Below, in pieces: positions 1 to 7,242 of a DNA stretch of 11,342 bases. This stretch comes from Candidatus Colimorpha enterica (GTDB taxonomy: Bacteria; Bacillota; Clostridia; Oscillospirales; CAG-272): assembly GCA_018065475.1 (NCBI GenBank), contig JAGHTD010000194.1, positions 1 to 11,342 on the forward strand, read 5' to 3'. The stretch's first letter is position 1. Each line of letters starts with the position of its first letter. Position numbers and translations under genes: made by a program. The notes beneath the pieces were generated by a model. The model had not been told where the DNA came from. It ran no database searches and worked only from the letters and a program-made list of their open reading frames with translations.

Positions 1-144
1 CTTGTTTATAACGTAGTCGTACGTGTCTTTCTCGGTCCTGCCGTCGATGGACGGGAGGACTTTCTCGCCTTTCGAGCAGGAAGTGAATGCCGTAATATGC
101 GCCGCGGTTATCATCAGCGCGGCAATAAGTCTCGCTTTTTTCAT
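1..144 (-). CDS. Putative lipoprotein, N-terminal fragment
   Basis: Only the first 48 codons are in the window; the gene continues past the left edge. It starts at ATG 144-142, with an AGAAAGG ribosome binding site about seven bases upstream. The protein begins with two lysines and a hydrophobic stretch (about residues 5-20), then FTSC with Cys23 as the likely lipidated residue. A polar region containing KGEK and DGRTEKD follows. This is the pattern of a type II signal peptide, so the product is probably anchored to the outer face of the membrane. Phenylalanine at the -3 position of the lipobox is slightly unusual. The gene lies 39 bases downstream of valS on the same strand, with no terminator visible between them, so it could be co-transcribed with valS. 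Too little of the mature protein is visible to name a family. Confidence 0.75.
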   Translation of the reverse strand, partial: MKKARLIAALMITAAHITAFTSCSKGEKVLPSIDGRTEKDTYDYVINK

Positions 145-183
145 AGTGAAAAACCTTTCTGCGTTTTTTCGGTAGGGAAAAAA

Positions 184-2819
184 TTATTTTGTGAGCTTTG
201 CGATGGCGGCAAGGGTGCCTTCAAGCTCGTCCTTATAGGCGTTAAGCTTGTTTCTCTCACCCTCGACGACCTGTGCGGGCGCCTTCGATACGAAGCCCTC
301 GTTTGACAGCTTCTTGCCGAGGCGGGCGATCTCGTTTTCAAGTCTCGTCTTCTCGCCGTTCAGTCTTGCAAGCTCCTTCTCGAAGTCGATGAGTTCGCCG
401 AGAGGTATAAGAGCCGTCGCAGAGTCGGTTACTATCGAGACCGCGTCGTCGCTCTGATATGCGTCGGTATAGACGACCTCGGAGGCGGAAGCAAGGCGGG
501 TGAAGAAGTGGCTTATGCTGTCGTTGAATACTTCCTTGTTGGAAGAAACGATGTAAACCGTGGCTTTCTTGGACGGCGGAACGTTCATTTCCGTTCTGCG
601 GTTACGGATCGCTCTGATGACGGCGATGATCTTTCTCATCGCGTCCTCGTCGGATGCGAAGCAGAGATCGTCTCTGAAAGCGGGATAATCGGCGATCATG
701 ATGCTCTCACCCTCGTGAGGCAGTGCCTGCCAGATCTCCTCCGTGATGAAGGGAAGGAAGGGGTGAAGGAGCTTCATCGACTCTCCGAGAACGTATGCGA
801 GGACGTTCTGCGCGTCTTCGTTCTCCTGCGTTCCGGTGCTGAACAGACGGGCTTTGGTAAGCTCGATATACCAGTCGCAGAAGCAGTCCCAGATGAAGTC
901 GGTGATCTTCTGAAGCGCAACGCCGAGCTCGTAGCTGTCGATGTTCTCCCTGACCTCTTTTGCGAGGGTGTTGAAGGAGCTGAGGATCCATTTGTCCTCG
1001 ACGGTGAGACGCTCGACGGGAGGAAGGACGACCTTTTCGATCGTGAGGTTCATACGTACGAAACGAGAAGCGTTCCATACCTTGTTGATGAAGTTGCGGG
1101 CGGCTTCCATCTTCTCCTGCGAGAAGCGCATATCGTTTCCGGGCGCGTTGCCGGTAGCGAGAGCGTAACGGAGGGCGTCTGCGCCGTATTCGTCTATGAC
1201 CTGAAGCGGGTCTATGCCGTTGCCGAGAGACTTGGACATCTTTCTGCCGAGCTCGTCGCGGACGAGGCCGTGGATGAATACATCGGGGAAGGGTATCTCG
1301 TCGGTGTTTTCAAGCGACATGAATATCATCTTCGATACCCAGAAGGTGATGATATCGTATGCGGTGACGAGGGTACTCGTCGGGAAGAAGGTCCTGAGGT
1401 CGTCGGTGCTTTCGGGCCATCCGAGAGTGGAGAAGGGCCAGAGAGCGGAGGAGAACCACGTGTCGAGCACGTCCTCTTCCTGGGTCAAATGCGTTCCGCC
1501 GCACTTCGGGCAGACGGTGACGTCGTTCTCTGCGACGGTGATCTCGCCGCAGTCGGCGCAGTAATAAGCGGGAATACGGTGTCCCCACCAGAGCTGACGG
1601 GAAATGCACCAGTCCTGGATGTTCTCCATCCAGTTGAGATATATCTTGCTGAAACGGTCGGGAATGAATCTGATTCGTCCGTCCTTGACCGCCTTGATGG
1701 CCGGCTCCGCGAGAGGAGCCATCTTTACGAACCACTGACGGGAGCGAGGGGCTCGATGACCGAGCCGCAGCGGTAGCAGTGGGGAGTGTTGTGGACGAGC
1801 TTTTCGACCTTGACGAGCCATCCGCCCGCCTCGAGGTCTGCGACAATCTGCTTTCTCGCCTCGTCTCTGTCAAGTCCCTGATATTTTCCGCCGTTTTCGT
1901 TGATCCTTCCGTTGTCGTCGATGACCTTGATCTGCTCGAGGTCGTGACGCTTTCCGAGCTCAAAGTCGTTCGGGTCGTGGCAGGGCGTGATCTTGACGCA
2001 GCCGGTACCGAAGTCCTTTTCGACGTAATCGTCGGCAACTACGGGGATCTAACGGTTTACGAGGGGAAGAAGTAGCTTCTTTCCTACGAGGTGGGAATAT
2101 CTATCGTCGTCGGGGTGGAGCGCTACGGCGGTATCACCGAGCATCGGTTCGGGACGGGTCGTCGCGATTGTGACGTATTCGTTTTCCTCACCGATGACGG
2201 GGTATCTGATGTACCAGAATCCGCCTTCAAGCTCCTTGTATTCGACCTCCGCGTCGGAGAGAGCCGTCGCGCAGTGAGGGCACCAGTTGGTGATCCTGTA
2301 TCCGCGGTAGATGAGGCCCTTGTTGTAAAGACGGACGAAGACCTTCTTTACGGCTGCGGAAAGGGTGGGGCTCATGGTGAATGCCTCGTGATCCCAGTCG
2401 CAGGACGTGCCCATCTTTTTCAGCTGGCTGATGATCCTGTTGCCGTATTTTTCCTTCCAGTCCCAGACGAGCTTGAGAAACTCCTCTCTGCCGATGTCGT
2501 GACGGCTGAGTCCCTTTTCCTTGCGGAGCATTTCCTCGACCTTGATCTGCGTGGCGATGCCCGCGTGGTCGGTTCCGGGTACCCAAAGGGTATTGTAGCC
2601 CTCCATCCTCTTCGTGCGGACGATGATGTCCTGAAGGGTGTCGTTGAGGGCGTGGCCCATGTGGAGCTGTCCCGTTACGTTAGGGGGCGGGATAACGACG
2701 GAAAAGGAGGGCTTGCTCTTGTCGCCCGACGGTCTGAAATAGCCGTTCTCCTCCCACATCCTGTAAAGTTTGTCCTCAAATTCCTTTGGGGAATAGTTTT
2801 TTGCGAGTTCGTTCTGCAT
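184..2819 (-). pseudogene. valS: Valyl-tRNA synthetase, reading frame interrupted twice
   Basis: ValRS charges tRNA-Val with valine in the cytoplasm and edits mischarged threonine. The start is ATG 2819-2817, with GGAGG about eight bases upstream. Conserved parts in order are PPPNVTG plus the HIGH-box equivalent HMGH (residues 53-56), WVPGTDHAGIATQ, the CP1 editing domain, QWFVKM, two CxxC pairs of a zinc knuckle, KMSKS (527-531 in the repaired frame), an anticodon-binding domain, and a C-terminal coiled-coil arm rich in Glu, Lys and Arg. The frame is broken twice. TAG at 2051-2049 (codon 257) sits where the family usually has Glu, in LVNR-stop-IPVVADDYVEKDFGTG. A base is missing in the GGG run at 1740-1742 (near codon 360), between EPLAP and RQWFVKM, and without it translation would stop four codons later. 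Restoring both gives 878 residues, the normal family length. The gene is either freshly inactivated or carries sequence errors. The promoter and T-box are intact. Confidence 0.93.
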
Positions 2820-2857
2820 GATTTTTTTCCTCCGTTCGTGGCAGTTATCAGGGTATG

Positions 2858-2889
2858 AAAAACAAAAAACGCCCTGAGACATCAGGACG
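2858..2889 (-). terminator. T-box-controlled intrinsic terminator
   Basis: On the minus strand CGTCCTGA and TCAGGGCG pair around a four-base TGTC loop (2889-2870, one G-T pair). A T-rich tract follows (2869-2858). The T-box core lies immediately upstream, so this is the off-state terminator; with uncharged tRNA bound, the antiterminator should form instead. Confidence 0.9.
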
Positions 2890-3085
2890 CTGAACGCGCG
2901 GTACCACCCGATTTCGCCTGTTAGGCGCACTTGAGACCCGTATCGTGGGCGGACGGCGGATTCTACTCGGTCTCCCTTTCTTTCCGCGGCTCTCCGGCTA
3001 CCTTCATCCGTACTTGCCCGCACGGCTCACACCCTCCCGCACTCGCTGTCGGCAGCACCCGGATTACTCCTCCGAATCATTGCAC
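2858..3085 (-). ncRNA. T-box leader (tRNA-Val-sensing riboswitch) of valS
   Basis: The leader binds uncharged tRNA and allows transcription of valS when valine charging is low. The T-box core GGTGGTACCGCG lies at 2908-2897 and ends just before the terminator stem. Stem I features are readable on the minus strand: AGTA of the S-turn in GGAGTAATCC, the AGCGAG bulge, the GGTGTGAGCC distal loop, and GGATGAAGGTAGCC, in which GTA (3001-2999) follows GAAG and is a valine codon, the likely specifier. AATCC and GGAT would pair above the specifier loop. A small hairpin (AGGCG/CGCCT, 2915-2927) is the probable stem III. Valine specificity follows both from GTA and from the downstream gene. The 5' end is estimated from the promoter. 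Confidence 0.93.
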
Positions 3086-3091
3086 TGATAT

Positions 3092-3120
3092 ATTATATTA
3101 CATATTGAGAAGTTTGTCAA
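3092..3120 (-). promoter_or_regulatory. Consensus sigma-A promoter of valS
   Basis: TTGACA (3120-3115) and TATAAT (3097-3092) are both perfect hexamers, separated by the optimal 17 bases. Transcription should start near 3085 and enter the T-box leader. Confidence 0.92.
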
Positions 3121-3129
3121 GAAAAAAAC

Positions 3130-3170
3130 GAAAATAACAGCGGCGTACACCGCTGTTATTTTCATTTTTT
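3130..3170. terminator. Bidirectional intrinsic terminator
   Basis: A perfect 14-base inverted repeat (3130-3143 with 3150-3163, core AACAGCGG/CCGCTGTT) has a six-base loop. It is followed by TTTTTT on the plus strand (3165-3170) and by a T run on the minus strand (complement of 3122-3128). Its main role is to end the methyltransferase-MATE transcript just upstream of the valS promoter. Confidence 0.92.
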
Positions 3171-3193
3171 GCGTTGAATACGGCTTTTTTCCG

Positions 3194-4564
3194 TCAGACT
3201 GCTTCGCTATCGGTACCGTCGGTGAGATATACACGGCAGAAATAGAACTGAAACGGTATCGAGATGAGGAAGGTCAGGAAGTCTGCGCCCGGCTGTATCA
3301 TAGACACACCGGTGAGCTCAAGGAACTTCGGAAGCAGGAAAACGAGCGGGATGAAGAATATGCCCTGACGGCAGGAGGCGAGAAAGGTCGCGCGCACTCT
3401 GAAGCCGAGGCACTGATAGAGCTGATTGACGAAGGTCGAATAAGCCATAAATGGGATCGTCGCGCAGTAGAAGAGCAGGGCGTGAGAGCCGATCTCTATG
3501 ACGTCGGGGTCGTCTCTGAACCAGGAAATGATCTGATGGGAGAAGAGAGCGAGCGTGCCGGTGAAAACGAGGCAGACGACGGTGCCGATGACGCAGGCGG
3601 TGTAGAATGCCTGCTTTGCCCTCGTCTTGTTGCCCGCGCCGTAGTTGTAGCCGGCGATGGTCTGGAAGCCCTGACCTACGCCGATGATCATATTGCGGAC
3701 GAGGTTGTAGAGCTTGCCGACGACTGAGATCGCGGCAACGGCGGCACTGCCGTAGAGCTTCGCCTTATTGTTGAGCAGGGCGGTGGAGAGACTGCCGAGT
3801 CCCTGGCGGCAGATCGTCGGGAAGCCCGTCGAAAGGATCTGACCGTAAACCGAGACCTTCTTTGAACAGTATCTGAGATCGAGGAGGACGATGCTCTGCT
3901 TTCTTAAAAAGAACGAGAAAAGGATGCAGAAGGAGATTATCTGACTGAGCACGGTGGCGATCGAGGCGCCTGCGACGCCGAGGTCGAGAGAAAAGATCAT
4001 TATCGGGTCGAGCACCATGTTTATCAATCCGCCTATGCACATTCCGTACATCGCCTTTTTCGGCTCACCCTCCGCGCGGAGGATGTTGTTGAGGACGAAG
4101 GAGGCGCAGGAGAGCGGCGCTCCGATGAGGATATATTTGGCGTAGCTCATCGAATAGGGAAGGATATCCGCGGTCGAGCCGAGCAGGGTCATGAGCGGAG
4201 AGAGGAACAGAAGCCCGAAAATGCCGATGACAGCGCCGATGAAGGCGGCGGCAAAAAACGCGCTTGAGGCGAAAATATTTGCTTCCTCGTCCTTTTTCTG
4301 ACCGAGACGGCGGCTGATGAGACTTCCGCAGCCCATTCCGAAGCCGAATCCGCACGCCTGGATAATCGACATGAGCGCAAAGGTTATGCCGACCGCCGCC
4401 GACGCTTCGTTGCTGAGTTTTGACACGAACCACGTGTCGGCGGTGTTGTAGATGACGGTGATGAGCTGGCTTGCCGCGGTGGGGATCGAAAGGGAGATCA
4501 GCAGCTTCGTGACCGGCGTCTCAAGCATTTTTTTGTGCTGTCTTTCGCTTGACGTCGTGTTCAT
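3194..4564 (-). CDS. MATE-family multidrug/sodium antiporter
   Basis: This 456-residue protein has about twelve hydrophobic segments in two similar halves, as expected for a MATE transporter (usual length 440-480). Such proteins export cationic drugs or metabolites in exchange for sodium ions or protons. Family signatures are TPVTKLLISLSIPTAASQ at residues 16-33, the RAEG motif at 163-166, GGLINMVLDPIMIF at 178-191 with Asp186-Pro187, GVAGASIATV, and GYNYGAGNKTRAKQAF in the second half. These resemble the NorM/MepA/DinF group, but the substrate cannot be told from sequence. The start codon overlaps the stop of the upstream methyltransferase gene (ATGA at 4564-4561), and GGTGG lies six bases before it, so translation is probably coupled. 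The gene ends with TGA, and the bidirectional terminator follows within about 25 bases. It could be a metabolite exporter rather than a drug pump. Confidence 0.95.
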   Translation of the reverse strand: MNTTSSERQHKKMLETPVTKLLISLSIPTAASQLITVIYNTADTWFVSKLSNEASAAVGITFALMSIIQACGFGFGMGCGSLISRRLGQKKDEEANIFASSAFFAAAFIGAVIGIFGLLFLSPLMTLLGSTADILPYSMSYAKYILIGAPLSCASFVLNNILRAEGEPKKAMYGMCIGGLINMVLDPIMIFSLDLGVAGASIATVLSQIISFCILFSFFLRKQSIVLLDLRYCSKKVSVYGQILSTGFPTICRQGLGSLSTALLNNKAKLYGSAAVAAISVVGKLYNLVRNMIIGVGQGFQTIAGYNYGAGNKTRAKQAFYTACVIGTVVCLVFTGTLALFSHQIISWFRDDPDVIEIGSHALLFYCATIPFMAYSTFVNQLYQCLGFRVRATFLASCRQGIFFIPLVFLLPKFLELTGVSMIQPGADFLTFLISIPFQFYFCRVYLTDGTDSEAV

Positions 4565-5733
4565 TTTATGCCACCGTACAGATTTACGCCGCAGAGAGCC
4601 GAAAGAGCCCTGAACTCCTCGGCGTATTTCGCTTTTGCTTCCTCCGCCATAGGCACCCGGCAGGCGCGTATCATAAGGTTTTTGGGTGTGTCCTCGGGGT
4701 CGATGAGTTCGGTGACGTCAACCTTGTAGCCCTCCGCCTGCAGGCGTTTGCACCTCAGGGCGTCGGTGAGCGCGACGGCGAACTTCTGTTTGAGAAGCGA
4801 ATGTTCCATGATCGGAGAAAGCGTTTTCTCCGCCTCGCTTTCGCCTTTCAGCTGTCCCATTATCTGATGCTGACAGCAGGGGGTGGAAAGGATGACCTTT
4901 GCGCCGAGCCGCGACGCTGTCGTGAGGACTATGTCGGTCGCTATATCGCAGGCGTGGAGGGAAAGCACGAGATCGGGCGTGCGTTCCGGCGTAAACTCCG
5001 AGATGTCGGTGCAGACGAAGGAAAGCCCTTCGTAGCCGAGCTTACCGGCGGTCTTCGAGCAGTATTCGATGACGTCGGCCTTGAGATCGGCTCCGCACAT
5101 TCTGACTGCGCGGTGCTTTATCTCGGTAAGGTACCAATAGACGGCAAAGGTGAGGTAGCTTTTCCCGCAGCAAAGGTCGAGGACGTAAAGCTCCTCTCCG
5201 TTCCCGAGACGGGGATATATGTCCTCGACGTATTGCAGGAATCTGTCTATCTGACGGAACTTTGCGCCCTTGCGTTCGATGATCCTTCCGTCGCTTTCGA
5301 TGACGCCGAGCTCGTAAAGGAAGGGGTAAAATCTGTTCTTGACGAGAATGTTCTTCTTCTTTTTGTCGTTTGAGCCTATCTCTGCTTTGGCGTCTGTGCC
5401 TTTTATCCTGTCAAGAAGCGTGGAATTGCCGCTTTTTGAGGTTTTGAGTTCCGCCTCACCCGACGAGGTGATGACGTTGCACTGACGGCAGGAGGCGATC
5501 AGAGAGCCGATCTCGGCGGGCAGAGCGTCGGCAAAGACGTTCTTCTGTGTCGCCTTGCCGTCGGACGTGAAATATTCGAGCTGGAGCGCCGTCCTGCCTT
5601 TGAGAAGGATGAGACGCCCCTCGCATTTAAGTATGTTTTTGTCGTCAAATCTGCTGAATATCAGTTTTTTTATCGTCTGTCTGTCAAACAGAGAGCAGAT
5701 GAGATCGGTGGTTTTGATTTGAGCTTCGTTCAT
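4561..5733 (-). CDS. Class I SAM-dependent methyltransferase, METTL25/Methyltransf_32-like
   Basis: This 390-residue protein has a Rossmann-type methyltransferase domain in its second half. Visible motifs are KFRQIDRFLQYVE (158-170), the SAM-binding loop LYVLDLCCGKSYLTF (182-196), an acidic residue after strand 2 (GADLK, Asp216), LHACD (259-263) and TPCCQHQ (284-290). RQIxRFL, LHAC and PCC-x-H together are typical of the Methyltransf_32 group, which includes eukaryotic METTL25 and GSTCD; the substrate of bacterial members is not established to my knowledge. The first 130 residues form a separate domain with a basic KKKK stretch (124-127) before the catalytic part, which could bind nucleic acid. 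The start at 5733 has a GGAG site nine bases upstream and a strong promoter. The gene overlaps the MATE gene by four bases. Confidence 0.85.
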   Translation of the reverse strand: MNEAQIKTTDLICSLFDRQTIKKLIFSRFDDKNILKCEGRLILLKGRTALQLEYFTSDGKATQKNVFADALPAEIGSLIASCRQCNVITSSGEAELKTSKSGNSTLLDRIKGTDAKAEIGSNDKKKKNILVKNRFYPFLYELGVIESDGRIIERKGAKFRQIDRFLQYVEDIYPRLGNGEELYVLDLCCGKSYLTFAVYWYLTEIKHRAVRMCGADLKADVIEYCSKTAGKLGYEGLSFVCTDISEFTPERTPDLVLSLHACDIATDIVLTTASRLGAKVILSTPCCQHQIMGQLKGESEAEKTLSPIMEHSLLKQKFAVALTDALRCKRLQAEGYKVDVTELIDPEDTPKNLMIRACRVPMAEEAKAKYAEEFRALSALCGVNLYGGIK

Positions 5734-5754
5734 GTCATTATCTCCGTTACTGAT

Positions 5755-5783
5755 ATTCTAATACTTTTTTCCGTCAATGTCAA
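5755..5783 (-). promoter_or_regulatory. Promoter of the methyltransferase-MATE operon
   Basis: TTGACA (5783-5778) is separated from TAGAAT (5760-5755) by 17 bases, one mismatch from consensus overall. The 5' leader to the ATG at 5733 would be very short, about 15 bases. Confidence 0.85.
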
Positions 5784-5802
5784 GGAAAAGTGAGCATTAC
5801 TA

Positions 5803-5831
5803 TTGAAAAAGCTTGATTTTAGTGATATAAT
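5803..5831 (+). promoter_or_regulatory. Promoter of the MBOAT-SGNH operon
   Basis: TTGAAA (5803-5808) and TATAAT (5826-5831) are 17 bases apart. The promoter stands back to back with the minus-strand promoter at 5755-5783, with 19 bases between the two -35 boxes. Confidence 0.85.
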
Positions 5832-5862
5832 CATAAAGTTAATCAATCAGCGGGAGGCGTAT

Positions 5863-7236
5863 ATGGGACTGACCGACAACCTGTTTATTTTCATATTGCT
5901 TCCTCTGACGGTGATCCTCAACCGCTTTGTCCCGCAGAAGCTGAAAAACGCCGTCCTGCTTATTTCAAGCGCGGTGTTCTACTGGCTCGTCTCGGACAAA
6001 AGCACCGTTTTCTGCCTGTTTGCGGCGGTCTCGGTGCTTGCCAACTGGATGTTCGGACAGCTCATCGGGCTTTGCAGACGAAAGAAGATACCGCTTTCCT
6101 TCGGCGTGATATTCAACGCCGTGATCATCGTCGTTTACCGCCTTGCGGCGTCGGGCATAATCCCCGGAAAAGCCATGTGGCTGACGAGCGTCGGCGTCTC
6201 CTATCTCTCGTTCAGGAACATCAGCTACCTCCACGAGATATACAAGGGTGTTGAATGCGAAAAGGACATTGTTTCGTTCGCCGCTTTCGATCTTATGTTC
6301 CCGAGGATAATCGAGGGACCGCTTCAGAAGTATTCGGAGGTAATGGACGACCTTCATTCAAGACAGCCCCGCCTCGACGCGATATATCGGGGACTTGAGA
6401 GGTTCATCCTCGGTTTCGGCCTCAAAATGATCGTCTCACAGCAGATCGCGCCGATATATTCGTCGGCTGCCAACTTCGGCTTCGAGAGCGCGTCAACGCC
6501 TATGGCGTGGATATGCCTCCTTTCTTATTCGGTCTGCCTTTACGCCGATTTCTTCGGGTACAGTCTGATGTCGGACGGTATCTGCGTCATGCTCGGCTTT
6601 AAGGAATGTCCCAACTTCGACGAGCCCTATTCGAGCCGCTCGGTCTCCGAGTTCTGGCGCAGGTGGCACATCTCCCTCGGACGCTGGTTCAGGGAAAACG
6701 TGTATTTCCCGCTCGGCGGAAGCCGTCACGGAAAGGTGAGAATGTTCGTCTCGACGCTTGCCGTATGGCTGTTCACGGGCCTCTGGCACGGCTTTTCGCT
6801 GCCCTTCCTCATCTGGGGACTGATCTCCTTCGTCTTCGTGTATCTTGAAAAAATATCCGCCGACAGAAAGGGCGTCCTTTACCGGATAACCTCGTCGAAG
6901 GTCGGCTCGCATATTTATCTTCTTCTGTACGTTGCGGTCAGCTGGTCGCTGTTCCTCTGCACGGATATGCAGCAGCTCGCAGAGCTGTTCAAACGGCTCG
7001 TCCCCTTCTTCGGTACCGAAGACTTCGTCGATCGGCTCGATTTTCTGAAGATCGGGCTCAGGTATATCTTCCTCCTGCTCGGCGTATTCATCTGTACGCC
7101 TTACGCTTCGCGTCTTTTAGAAAAGATAAAGAAGAACAGAGCGGTGATGATCGCCCTTCTTACACTTATATTCTGGATCTCCGTATATATCGCTTCCGTT
7201 TCGGGAAGCAATCCCTTTATGTACGCGGACTATTGA
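5863..7236 (+). CDS. MBOAT-family membrane O-acyltransferase (AlgI/DltB/PatA-like)
   Basis: MBOAT proteins carry an acyl group through the membrane, so that a partner protein can transfer it to a surface or secreted polymer outside the cell. This 457-residue protein has many hydrophobic segments and the family core SVSEFWRRWHISLGRW (260-275), followed by VYFPLGGSR and TGLWHG (305-310). His269 and His309 are the two conserved histidines, and His309 in LWHG is the presumed catalytic one. The length fits AlgI/PatA relatives. The start is ATG 5863 because GGGAGG (5852-5857) lies five bases before it; an in-frame TTG at 5803 lies inside the -35 box and cannot be used. Six bases separate its stop from the SGNH gene, the likely extracytoplasmic partner. 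The substrate polymer (peptidoglycan, teichoic acid or exopolysaccharide) is not evident. Confidence 0.93.
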   Translation: MGLTDNLFIFILLPLTVILNRFVPQKLKNAVLLISSAVFYWLVSDKSTVFCLFAAVSVLANWMFGQLIGLCRRKKIPLSFGVIFNAVIIVVYRLAASGIIPGKAMWLTSVGVSYLSFRNISYLHEIYKGVECEKDIVSFAAFDLMFPRIIEGPLQKYSEVMDDLHSRQPRLDAIYRGLERFILGFGLKMIVSQQIAPIYSSAANFGFESASTPMAWICLLSYSVCLYADFFGYSLMSDGICVMLGFKECPNFDEPYSSRSVSEFWRRWHISLGRWFRENVYFPLGGSRHGKVRMFVSTLAVWLFTGLWHGFSLPFLIWGLISFVFVYLEKISADRKGVLYRITSSKVGSHIYLLLYVAVSWSLFLCTDMQQLAELFKRLVPFFGTEDFVDRLDFLKIGLRYIFLLLGVFICTPYASRLLEKIKKNRAVMIALLTLIFWISVYIASVSGSNPFMYADY

Positions 7237-7242
7237 TGGAAA

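Noticed and set aside
1736..1746. Programmed -1 frameshift in valS
   Set aside because: The bases around the shift (GCT CCC GTC) do not form a slippery heptamer, and no family member is known to me to need one. A missing base explains it better.
508..1776. Long plus-strand open frame opposite valS (422 codons)
   Set aside because: The minus strand encodes unmistakable ValRS motifs here. The plus-strand product is low-complexity, rich in Val, Asp, Glu and Arg, and matches no family; it is a codon-bias shadow.
2091..2858. Plus-strand open frame opposite the valS N-terminus and T-box terminator
   Set aside because: It lies antisense to the HMGH region and runs into the leader, and no promoter or family match is seen.
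4549..5373. Plus-strand open frame opposite the methyltransferase gene
   Set aside because: The minus strand has conserved SAM-binding and PCC-x-H motifs; the plus frame has no recognisable domain or ribosome binding site.
5803..5862. TTG start giving a 20-residue longer MBOAT protein
   Set aside because: The TTG is part of the -35 box, so it is not transcribed. ATG 5863 has a strong ribosome binding site.
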